A stretch of 7,887 nt of DNA from Geobacter sp. UBA6802 (lineage in GTDB: Bacteria; Desulfobacterota; Desulfuromonadia; Geobacterales; Pseudopelobacteraceae): assembly GCA_002452325.1 (NCBI GenBank), contig DKFG01000311.1, forward strand, positions 1 to 7,887, read 5' to 3'. The notes beneath the pieces are model-generated. The model made no database searches. It saw only the letters and a list, made by a program, of their open reading frames with translations, and was not told where the DNA came from. A program made the position numbers and the translations under genes. The first letter of the stretch is position 1; the number at the start of each line of letters is the position of its first letter. Shown piece by piece: positions 1-5,912 of this stretch.

Positions 1-54
1 CCGGCTTACGGCCTGCTCCAACCAAACCTTCATGTGATAAGGAATCGCTACGCT

Positions 55-393
55 ATGCTTATGGAATCTGATCTCGTACTGGTACATGTTGATGACAAGC
101 CGGGCTTTTACGCACGCATTGAAGAGATCTGCCCCGACCCCAAAGGGGGGTGGTGGCAGGTGCAGCTGCTGGTGTTGACCTTTCCACTTCAGATTTTCAC
201 CTGGGTTCTGGATGAACAGCAGCTTGATGAAGCTCCTTTTACCATGGGCGGCACTCCCTTGCGCCTGGAGAAGCTGATTTCACCCCTTGAAAAATCGCCG
301 CCTGAAGAAGAACCCGCAACACCTCTAACAAGAGAACGGCCGGCTGATGCCGGCCAGAAAGTAGTTTCACTCGCAGGCCGCCGCAAAAAGTAG
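55..393 (+). CDS. Small conserved-looking hypothetical protein upstream of the dcw cluster
   Basis: I do not recognise a named family. The 112-residue product has an N-terminal part (about residues 5-75) of alternating hydrophobic residues, with VLVHVDD (8-14), FYARIEEI (18-25), the aromatic pair W33-W34, and FTMGGTPLRLEKL (62-74). This suggests a small compact beta-rich fold. A Pro/Glu-rich stretch (about 78-98) and a basic end (GRRKK) follow and look disordered. There is no signal peptide or membrane segment, so it is probably cytoplasmic. The frame stays open to the window edge and a GTG at 34 is possible. I chose ATG 55 because AAGGA at 39-43 lies 11 bases upstream; ATG 61 is a weaker alternative. 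A strong terminator follows 22 bases after the stop, separating it from mraZ. I recall similar small proteins in Geobacter genomes but cannot verify this. Function unknown. Confidence 0.75.
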   Translation: MLMESDLVLVHVDDKPGFYARIEEICPDPKGGWWQVQLLVLTFPLQIFTWVLDEQQLDEAPFTMGGTPLRLEKLISPLEKSPPEEEPATPLTRERPADAGQKVVSLAGRRKK

Positions 394-415
394 CCTACCC
401 TCTATCGGAACTCTC

Positions 416-448
416 GAAAACGCCCTCATTGCAGGGCGTTTTCTGTTT
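416..448 (+). terminator. Intrinsic (rho-independent) terminator after the upstream gene
   Basis: A perfect 11-bp inverted repeat, GAAAACGCCCT (416-426) and AGGGCGTTTTC (433-443), encloses a 6-base loop CATTGC. It has a GC-rich core, a T-rich 3' arm and a following TGTTT. The A-run on the 5' side makes it potentially bidirectional. It sits just after the stop at 393 and before the mraZ promoter, so it insulates the dcw operon from upstream transcription. Confidence 0.85.
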
Positions 449-479
449 CTGCCTCCTGCACAAACGTACTTCTTTGTAC

Positions 480-507
480 TTGACAGCGTCTTGACTGCTG
501 GTATAGT
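480..507 (+). promoter_or_regulatory. Sigma70-type promoter of the mraZ/dcw operon
   Basis: A consensus -35 box TTGACA (480-485) is followed by a 16-base spacer and a -10 box TATAGT (502-507, five of six matches). An extended -10 TGG lies at 499-501. The expected start of transcription is around 513-516, giving a leader of about 55 bases to the mraZ ATG. This is the only clear promoter I see for the tightly packed genes downstream. Internal promoters inside coding sequence cannot be excluded by eye. Confidence 0.75.
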
Positions 508-515
508 TTGCCGCA

Positions 516-545
516 AAGTGGAAAAAAGTGGGAATTAGTGGCAAG
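516..545 (+). promoter_or_regulatory. MraZ operator: three 10-bp-phased GTGG direct repeats
   Basis: Three tandem decamers, AAGTGGAAAA (516-525), AAGTGGGAAT (526-535) and TAGTGGCAAG (536-545), share AGTGG at an exact 10-bp period. MraZ proteins of E. coli and mycoplasmas are known to bind arrays of short G-rich direct repeats (TGGG-like or AAAGTG-like) spaced one helical turn apart upstream of mraZ. The array starts at the predicted transcription start, a position suited to autorepression. Repeat and phasing are seen directly; binding is inferred. Confidence 0.85.
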
Positions 546-570
546 CAAACCCATTCGACGGGACTAAGCT

Positions 571-1050
571 ATGTTCAGCGGTGAGAGCCTGACAACCATC
601 GACGCCAAAGGGCGTACCAGTATCCCCTCCAAAATAAGGGAGTTGCTGATAACCGCTTTTGGTGACGATCGTTTTGTAATCACCAAGGCATCGCCGGTCG
701 GCTTTACCGACGGTGGTTTTGGCAGGGGGCTGTCAGCCTACCCACTGCAGGAGTGGCGCGTTATAGAGAAAAAGATCCTGGCCAATGAAGGTGGCCTTTC
801 CCTGACACAGCTCGATGGCCTGAAACGTCTCAAGCTGGGACCAGCACAGGAATGCAGTGCCGATAAGCTGGGACGTGTGCTGATCCCCCCATCGCTGCGG
901 CTACATGCCGTATTGGAGCGAGACTTGGTAGTGGTCGGCATGGGAAATCATTTTGATATCTGGTCGGCCGAGATCTACGCAAGAGTCAATGCCCAGGATG
1001 AGCAAAATTTCCCGCAGGACTCTGCAGCGTTGGCTGCACTAGGTATTTGA
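571..1050 (+). CDS. mraZ: Transcriptional regulator MraZ
   Basis: MraZ is a DNA-binding protein of the AbrB-like double-psi beta-barrel type. It forms ring-shaped oligomers on repeats upstream of its own gene and controls the dcw operon. Two tandem MraZ half-domains are visible. Each has the family's DxxxR signature: DAKGR (11-15), followed by SIPSKIR, and DKLGR (98-102), followed by VLIPPSLR. The opening MFSGES and the YPLQEW segment (57-62) are also typical. At 159 residues it is somewhat longer than the usual 140-152; the extra length lies mainly between VITK (36-39) and GLSAYPL (53-59). ATG 571 is the natural start because homologues begin MFxGE; the ribosome binding site is weak (GGGA at 560-563). 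The stop overlaps the rsmH start by one base. The phased repeats at 516-545 are its likely operator. Confidence 0.97.
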   Translation: MFSGESLTTIDAKGRTSIPSKIRELLITAFGDDRFVITKASPVGFTDGGFGRGLSAYPLQEWRVIEKKILANEGGLSLTQLDGLKRLKLGPAQECSADKLGRVLIPPSLRLHAVLERDLVVVGMGNHFDIWSAEIYARVNAQDEQNFPQDSAALAALGI

Positions 1051-2000
1051 TGTCAACCTTTAGCCACCTGCCAGTACTGGCTGCAGAGGTTCTGGAGTTG
1101 CTGGCCCCCAAGCCGGGCGGCATCTACCTGGACGGGACGGTTGGCGGGGGCGGTCATAGCGAGTTGATTCTTGAAAAGATCGGTCCGCATGGCCTGCTGG
1201 TCGGCATTGATCAGGATCCGGCTGCCCTGGCTGCAGCAACAGTACGGCTTGCCCGTTTTGGCAGCAGCTTCAGGCCGGTAGCCGGTCGATTTGGGGATCT
1301 GGAGTTGTTGCTGAAACAACAGTCTGTTGAGACTGTAGACGGTATTATTCTCGACTTGGGGGTTTCTTCGCACCAGCTTGACTCGGCAGCGCGTGGCTTC
1401 AGTTTTCGCCTGGATGGTCCGCTGGATATGCGCATGGACAGCAATGCTGATACGACAGCCGCTGACCTGTTACAGCGGTTGTCGGCAGGCGAATTGGAGC
1501 GGATTATTCGGGATTTGGGTGAAGAACGCTGGGCCAAGAGGATTGCGGTACGCATTGAGCAGGTACGGCAGGAGACACCTTTAACGACCACTCTTCAACT
1601 GGCTGATCTGGTGTCACAGGCCATACCACGTCGTTTTCACGAAGATCGGATCCATCCGGCTACCCGCACCTTTCAGGCCCTGCGGATTGCCGTGAATGGT
1701 GAGCTTGAGCAGGCTGAAAACGGTATCAGGGCTGGGCTTTCCCTGTTGCGGACTGGCGGCAGGATGGCAGTCATCTCGTTTCATTCATTGGAAGACCGTT
1801 TGGTAAAACAGCTCTTCCGTGCAGCAGCAACCGGCTGTATCTGCCCTCCCCGGATGCCCTACTGCGTCTGTAATCAGAAGCCACAAGTGAGGCTGATCAC
1901 CGGAAAGCCGGTTGTTGCCAGTGAAGCAGAACGGGAGTGGAATCCACGGGCACGTAGCGCCAAGTTGCGGGTAGCTGAGAAACTGGGCATGAACATTTAA
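1050..2000 (+). CDS. rsmH: 16S rRNA (cytosine(1402)-N(4))-methyltransferase RsmH (MraW)
   Basis: RsmH uses S-adenosylmethionine to methylate N4 of C1402 in the 16S rRNA decoding centre. The 316-residue product has the usual length and family motifs. It opens HLPVLAAEVLELL. The SAM-binding loop GTVGGGGHS is at 29-37, GIDQD at 52-56 and LDLGVSSHQLD at 101-111. Further motifs are GFSFRLDGPLDMRMD (116-130), GEERWAKRIA (157-166), HPATRTFQALRIAVN (202-216), ISFHSLEDR (242-250) and the terminal NPRARSAKLR (298-307). A Cys-rich segment CICPPRMPYCVC (263-274) may form a metal-binding or structural loop. I chose ATG 1050, which overlaps the mraZ stop as TGATG with AGG at 1041-1043 upstream; a TTG at 1047 would add one residue. 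The overlap suggests translational coupling to mraZ. Confidence 0.97.
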   Translation: MSTFSHLPVLAAEVLELLAPKPGGIYLDGTVGGGGHSELILEKIGPHGLLVGIDQDPAALAAATVRLARFGSSFRPVAGRFGDLELLLKQQSVETVDGIILDLGVSSHQLDSAARGFSFRLDGPLDMRMDSNADTTAADLLQRLSAGELERIIRDLGEERWAKRIAVRIEQVRQETPLTTTLQLADLVSQAIPRRFHEDRIHPATRTFQALRIAVNGELEQAENGIRAGLSLLRTGGRMAVISFHSLEDRLVKQLFRAAATGCICPPRMPYCVCNQKPQVRLITGKPVVASEAEREWNPRARSAKLRVAEKLGMNI

Positions 2001-2005
2001 AAGGA
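2001..2005 (+). promoter_or_regulatory. Ribosome binding site of ftsL
   Basis: AAGGA lies directly after the rsmH stop, with 7 bases to the ATG at 2013. It fixes that ATG rather than the in-frame ATG at 2019 as the ftsL start. Confidence 0.7.
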
Positions 2006-2012
2006 ATACGCC

Positions 2013-2351
2013 ATGGGCATGGTAAAGACAGGCAGCACAAAATTAACTTTTCCCGGACATATCGGGACCGACCTTGCTCCAAACCGGCTGGATATCGTCA
2101 AATTTTTGATGGTCTGTATGGTGCTCTTGACGGTGGTGTCTACGTTTCATGTCTGGTCGCGTTTCCGTCTGATCGAACTGAACCTGCAGATTGGCGAGGC
2201 AAGCAGTCAGCTGAAAGAGCTTGAGCAGGCCCATAAGCGGCTGAAACTGGAAGCTGCCGCCCTGAAGACACCGGCAAGAATTGAAACAATTGCCAAGCGG
2301 GATCTTGGCATGATTGTGCCAAAGGATGACCAGACGATTCTGGTGAAATAG
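2013..2351 (+). CDS. ftsL: Cell division protein FtsL
   Basis: FtsL is a small bitopic membrane protein of the divisome. It pairs with FtsB through a periplasmic coiled coil and helps activate FtsW-FtsI. The 112 residues show the expected plan. A short cytoplasmic N-terminus (1-28) leads into one hydrophobic segment, about 29-47 (IVKFLMVCMVLLTVVSTFHV). A heptad-like, Leu-rich and charged helix follows (about 52-85, with LIELNLQI and LKELEQAHKRLKLE). The C-terminal TPARIETIAKRDLGMIVP (86-103) is the conserved FtsL tail. FtsL sequences diverge strongly, so the call rests on topology, this tail and the position between rsmH and ftsI. The gene starts 12 bases after rsmH. FtsB-like coiled-coil proteins share the architecture, but the dcw position favours FtsL. 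Confidence 0.9.
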   Translation: MGMVKTGSTKLTFPGHIGTDLAPNRLDIVKFLMVCMVLLTVVSTFHVWSRFRLIELNLQIGEASSQLKELEQAHKRLKLEAAALKTPARIETIAKRDLGMIVPKDDQTILVK

Positions 2352-2364
2352 AGCAGTTGTCCGT

Positions 2365-2375
2365 AAAGGCGGGGG
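2365..2375 (+). promoter_or_regulatory. Purine-rich ribosome binding region deciding the ftsI start
   Basis: AAAGGCGGGGG precedes GTG 2381. The AAGG core is 11 bases, and the G-run 5 bases, from that codon. The in-frame TTG at 2357 has no Shine-Dalgarno-like sequence before it. The in-frame GTG at 2375 is 5 bases from AAGG and remains a close competitor. Confidence 0.45.
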
Positions 2376-2380
2376 TGTTT

Positions 2381-4375
2381 GTGAAACAGGACCGGGAAAA
2401 ATGGGCCAGAGTCAGGATCATTATGGTCTCCTGCCTGTTTGCCTGCGGTTTCCTGGCGGCCATAGGACGCAGTTTCTACCTGCAGGTGCTTCAGCATGAG
2501 CAGCTGGTCAAACGTGCTGAGCGCCAGCATCACCGGACGATTCCGATCACACCGGCCAGGGGTGGTATCTTTGATCGAACCGGGGCGCCGATGGCGGTAT
2601 CTCTTGAGATGGATTCGCTGTATGCAGAGCCAAAGCGGATTAACAACCCTGGTGCAACTGCAGCCGCTCTTGCACCGCTGATCGGGCTGCCTCAGCAGGA
2701 GTTGCACAGGAAACTTGATTCTGAGCGCAGTTTTACCTGGATTGCCCGCCAGATGACGCCGGAAACGGCTGCACGGATCCGCTCTTTGAAGCTTCCCGGA
2801 CTTGGGTTCGTGAAGGAAAGCAAGCGTTTCTATCCTAATTTTGAGATAGCCTCCCATGTCTTGGGCTTTACCGGCCTGGATCCCGAAGGACTTGAAGGGC
2901 TTGAACGCCGCTATGATGCTACGGTTCTGGGTAAAACCGGCTACCTGTTGACCGAGCGGGATGCCCTGGGAAGAGATGTGTCGCTGCGGGAAGCGGTTGT
3001 ACAGGATGCGTCGCCCGGCAAGAGTCTGCACCTTACTCTTGATAAAAACATTCAGTATTTCACTGAAAAAGAGTTGGCCAAGGCCGTGGTTGGCAGCCGG
3101 GCCAAAAACGGTATGGCGCTGGTGGCTGATCCGGCCACCGGAAAAATCCTTGCCCTGGCCAATTATCCAACCTTTAACCCGAACGCCTTCAGACAGTATC
3201 CAACCTTGCACCTGCGTAACCGTGCCGTATCGGACAGCTTTGAGCCCGGCTCGACCTTCAAGGTGTTTCTGCTGGCAGCTGCGTTGGAAGAAAAACTGGT
3301 CCGTCCGCAGGACGGCATTAATTGCGAGAACGGTCGCTATGCGTTTGGCGGCAGAATCATCCGTGATGATCACCCCCAGGGGCGGCTGTCCATTGCAGAG
3401 GTGTTGAAGTACTCCAGCAATATCGGTTCGGCCAAGGTTGGTCTGAAACTGGGTGATGATCGGTTGTATCGTTATCTGAAGGCATTTGGCTTTGGTGAGA
3501 AGAGCGGGATCGATCTACCGGGTGAGGCGTCCGGTGGTTTGAGGCCGATCAACCGTTGGTACGGCACCGACATCGCCACCATATCGTTTGGGCAGGGAGT
3601 TTCTGCCACCGCTATTCAATTGGTGGCGGCTACCTCTGCAGTGGCTAACGGCGGTCTGCTGATGAAGCCCTATCTGGTGGAGCGGATCACGGACAGTAAC
3701 GGCCAGGAACTGCAGCGTTTTGAACCCCAGACGGTCCGTCGGGTCATCTCCAGTCAGACCGCCGGTACCATAGCCCGGATGATGGAAGGGGTGACCCAGA
3801 AAGGTGGCACCGGAACCAACGCAGCCATTGAAGGGATCAGAGTGGCAGGCAAGACCGGTACGGCCCAGAAGGCTGACCCGGTTAGCAAGGGCTACTCGGC
3901 AACCAAACGTACCGCTTCTTTTGTGGGGTTTGTCCCGGCAGATAAACCGTTGCTGACGATTCTGGTGGTGATTGACGAGCCGGCTACCAGCCCCTATGGA
4001 GGTGTGGTAGCTGCACCTGCCTTCAGGGAAATAGCCTTTAACACCCTCTGCTATCTCAAGGCCAGTGGTGTTGGTGCAGCCTGTGAACTGCCAGCTCTGG
4101 AGCAGATCGACAAGCCGGGAACGCTGCCAACGGCCCCTGTGGCCTATACCGCCTCAGAGATAGCTGAAGGGGGCAACATAGAGACTGTCGGCACCGGGAC
4201 TGCAATGCCTGATTTTCGTGGGATGAGCATGCGGCGGGTGCTGCAGACGATGGAAAAACGGCAGCTTAACCTGCAGCTGCGTGGAAGCGGCAGGGTGATT
4301 GAGCAGCACCCTCAGCCAGGCCAGGTCATCCGGGGTAGCGACGAGATCTGGGTCAGGCTGGCGCCGACGGCCTAA
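2381..4375 (+). CDS. ftsI: Septal peptidoglycan transpeptidase FtsI (class B PBP) with C-terminal PASTA domain
   Basis: FtsI (PBP3) is the division-specific DD-transpeptidase that cross-links septal peptidoglycan with FtsW. With GTG 2381 as start it has 664 residues. A single N-terminal membrane anchor (about 11-28) leads to the PBP dimerisation/pedestal domain, with RGGIFDR (60-66) as its conserved opening. The transpeptidase domain has all three active-site motifs: STFK with nucleophile Ser291 and Lys294, SSN at 345-347, and KTG at 491-493 (AGKTGTAQK). After a linker, residues about 608-664 (from AMPDFRGMSMRRVLQTM to the end) form one PASTA domain, which E. coli FtsI lacks. Starts at GTG 2375 (+2 residues) or TTG 2357 (+8) are possible. 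The gene follows ftsL by 29 bases from the chosen start, or 5 from the TTG. A SpoVD-like relative shares the PASTA architecture, but ftsL and murE as neighbours indicate the division enzyme. Confidence 0.95.
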   Translation: MKQDREKWARVRIIMVSCLFACGFLAAIGRSFYLQVLQHEQLVKRAERQHHRTIPITPARGGIFDRTGAPMAVSLEMDSLYAEPKRINNPGATAAALAPLIGLPQQELHRKLDSERSFTWIARQMTPETAARIRSLKLPGLGFVKESKRFYPNFEIASHVLGFTGLDPEGLEGLERRYDATVLGKTGYLLTERDALGRDVSLREAVVQDASPGKSLHLTLDKNIQYFTEKELAKAVVGSRAKNGMALVADPATGKILALANYPTFNPNAFRQYPTLHLRNRAVSDSFEPGSTFKVFLLAAALEEKLVRPQDGINCENGRYAFGGRIIRDDHPQGRLSIAEVLKYSSNIGSAKVGLKLGDDRLYRYLKAFGFGEKSGIDLPGEASGGLRPINRWYGTDIATISFGQGVSATAIQLVAATSAVANGGLLMKPYLVERITDSNGQELQRFEPQTVRRVISSQTAGTIARMMEGVTQKGGTGTNAAIEGIRVAGKTGTAQKADPVSKGYSATKRTASFVGFVPADKPLLTILVVIDEPATSPYGGVVAAPAFREIAFNTLCYLKASGVGAACELPALEQIDKPGTLPTAPVAYTASEIAEGGNIETVGTGTAMPDFRGMSMRRVLQTMEKRQLNLQLRGSGRVIEQHPQPGQVIRGSDEIWVRLAPTA

Positions 4376-4379
4376 GGAG
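4374..4379 (+). promoter_or_regulatory. Ribosome binding site of murE
   Basis: AAGGAG overlaps the ftsI stop codon (TAA at 4373-4375). It is 8 bases from ATG 4388 and 5 from GTG 4385, favouring the ATG. This is one of the strongest ribosome binding sites in the window. Confidence 0.75.
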
Positions 4380-4387
4380 AGAACGTG

Positions 4388-5911
4388 ATGCACCTCAAGA
4401 AACTGCTGCAAGGTATAGCGCCACAGATTAATGTCAATGTTCCTGACAGTGAGATCACCTCGCTTACCTGTGATTCGCGACACGTTGGTCCCGGTACGCT
4501 CTTTTTTGCCCTGTGCGGCAGCAAGACAGATGGACATCGCTATATCCCCCAGGCCGTGGCAGCTGGGGCTGCAGCAATTGTACTTGAGGATCCGGCGTTT
4601 GCACCACAGGGAGTGCCCTGGGTGCAGGTCGCAAACGGGCGGGTTGCCATGGCGCAGATCGCAGTACGTTTTAATGGATCACCCACCCAGGGGCTGCCGC
4701 TGATCGGTATCACCGGCACCAACGGCAAGACCACCACAAGCTACCTGATCGAAGCGATATTGCAGGCAGCAAGCAAGCCTACCGCAGTCTTGGGAACCAT
4801 CAACTATCGTTTTGGCGGCACCAGGATTGAAGCCAGCCATACCACGCCGGAGTCAACCGAACTTCAGGCAATATTCAGGCAGCTTGCCGATGCAGGTGCC
4901 CAGGCCTTTGTGATGGAGGTCTCATCCCACGCACTTGAACAGCATCGGGTTGATGGCTGTGACTTCAATGTCGGGGTGTTTACCAACCTGACCAGGGATC
5001 ATCTGGATTATCACGGAACCATGGAAGCCTACAGCGCTGCCAAGCAACGGCTGTTTCACGACCTCTTGCAGCCGGGAGTACCGGGTGACCTGCACTGTGC
5101 CGTGATCAATATCGATGATCCGGCTGCCGTCGATTTTATCAAGGCTGCCGACTGTAGGGTTATACGGTACGGTGTGACTGCTGATGCTGAGGTGACGGTA
5201 CGGGATGCCTGTTTCTCGGTTAACGGTATTACCGGTCGGCTGGTTACCCCACGGGGTGAACAGTCTTTCAGCTCCCGTCTGGTAGGCAGCTACAACCTGT
5301 CAAACATCATGGCTGCTGCAGCTGCCGGGGTTGCACTTGATTTGCCGCTGGAAATCATCGTGCGTGGCATTGAACAGCAGGCCACGGTGCCGGGGCGTCT
5401 GGAACGGGTTGACAACAATTGCGGCGTTACCTGTCTGGTGGATTATGCACATACCGGTGATGCCCTGGAAAATGTACTGAGTACCCTGCGTCTGCTTGCC
5501 ACCGGCAGGATCATCACCGTCTTTGGCTGCGGCGGAGACCGGGACAACGGTAAACGACCGATCATGGGCAGGATCGCCGCAACCTACTCGGATCTGGCAA
5601 TTGTCACTTCCGACAACCCCCGTATTGAAGAGCCGCTGTCGATCCTGGCTCAGATCCGTAACGGTATCCTGCCGCTGGGATTGCGCGAGTACACAGTCCC
5701 GGAGCTCACTGGCGGCTGCTTGAAAGAAAAAGGTTTTGTCATGCTCGAAAACCGTCGGGAGGCGATCAGGTTGGGAGCCAATCTGGCGCAATCCGGAGAT
5801 ATCCTGCTGCTGGCAGGTAAAGGCCATGAAGACTATCAGATCATCGGCACCGTAAAACATCACTTTGATGACCGTGAAGAGGCCACAACAGCCTTCAGGG
5901 AGCGTAGCTGA
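4388..5911 (+). CDS. murE: UDP-N-acetylmuramoyl-L-alanyl-D-glutamate--2,6-diaminopimelate ligase MurE
   Basis: MurE is a cytoplasmic ATP-dependent ligase that adds meso-diaminopimelate to UDP-MurNAc-L-Ala-D-Glu. The 507 residues show the three Mur domains. The N-terminal UDP-binding part contains SLTCDSRHVGPGTLFFAL (25-42). The central ATPase has the P-loop GTNGKTT (110-116), HTTPES (151-156), EVSSHALEQHR (177-187) and TNLTRDHLDYHG (199-210). Lys219 in SAAKQRLF is the probable carbamylated lysine. The C-terminal domain has VPGRLE (334-339), VDYAHTGDALENVL (351-364), FGCGGDRDNGKRP (379-391), DNPRIEEP (409-416) and GKGHEDYQ (477-484). DNPR is the known signature for diaminopimelate rather than lysine specificity. 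The family usually reads HTPD where this protein has HTGD. ATG 4388 is preferred over GTG 4385 by spacing to AAGGAG. The gene follows ftsI by 12 bases. Confidence 0.97.
   Translation: MHLKKLLQGIAPQINVNVPDSEITSLTCDSRHVGPGTLFFALCGSKTDGHRYIPQAVAAGAAAIVLEDPAFAPQGVPWVQVANGRVAMAQIAVRFNGSPTQGLPLIGITGTNGKTTTSYLIEAILQAASKPTAVLGTINYRFGGTRIEASHTTPESTELQAIFRQLADAGAQAFVMEVSSHALEQHRVDGCDFNVGVFTNLTRDHLDYHGTMEAYSAAKQRLFHDLLQPGVPGDLHCAVINIDDPAAVDFIKAADCRVIRYGVTADAEVTVRDACFSVNGITGRLVTPRGEQSFSSRLVGSYNLSNIMAAAAAGVALDLPLEIIVRGIEQQATVPGRLERVDNNCGVTCLVDYAHTGDALENVLSTLRLLATGRIITVFGCGGDRDNGKRPIMGRIAATYSDLAIVTSDNPRIEEPLSILAQIRNGILPLGLREYTVPELTGGCLKEKGFVMLENRREAIRLGANLAQSGDILLLAGKGHEDYQIIGTVKHHFDDREEATTAFRERS
5897..5902 (+). 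promoter_or_regulatory. Ribosome binding site of murF inside the 3' end of murE
   Basis: AGGGAG lies in the last codons of murE, 10 bases upstream of ATG 5913. It supports that start over the TTG at 5865, which would overlap murE by 47 bases and add 16 residues unlike a MurF N-terminus. Confidence 0.65.
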
Positions 5912-5912
5912 G

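Noticed and set aside
1..71. Possible 3' ends of an upstream gene in frames 2 (stop at 35-37) or 3 (stop at 69-71)
   Set aside because: Both frames are open from the window edge, but the stretch is too short to show any protein feature. AAGGA at 39-43 suits a start at 55 equally well, so no upstream gene can be supported.
2207..3373. Long open frame of 388 codons on the - strand opposite ftsI
   Set aside because: It lies antisense to ftsL/ftsI, whose protein motifs are complete. The antisense translation shows no recognisable domain and looks low-information. Such shadows are common opposite GC-rich genes.
5865..5912. N-terminal extension of murF starting at TTG 5865
   Set aside because: The extra 16 residues overlap murE coding sequence and do not resemble a MurF N-terminus. 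ATG 5913 has AGGGAG 10 bases upstream and gives the usual length.
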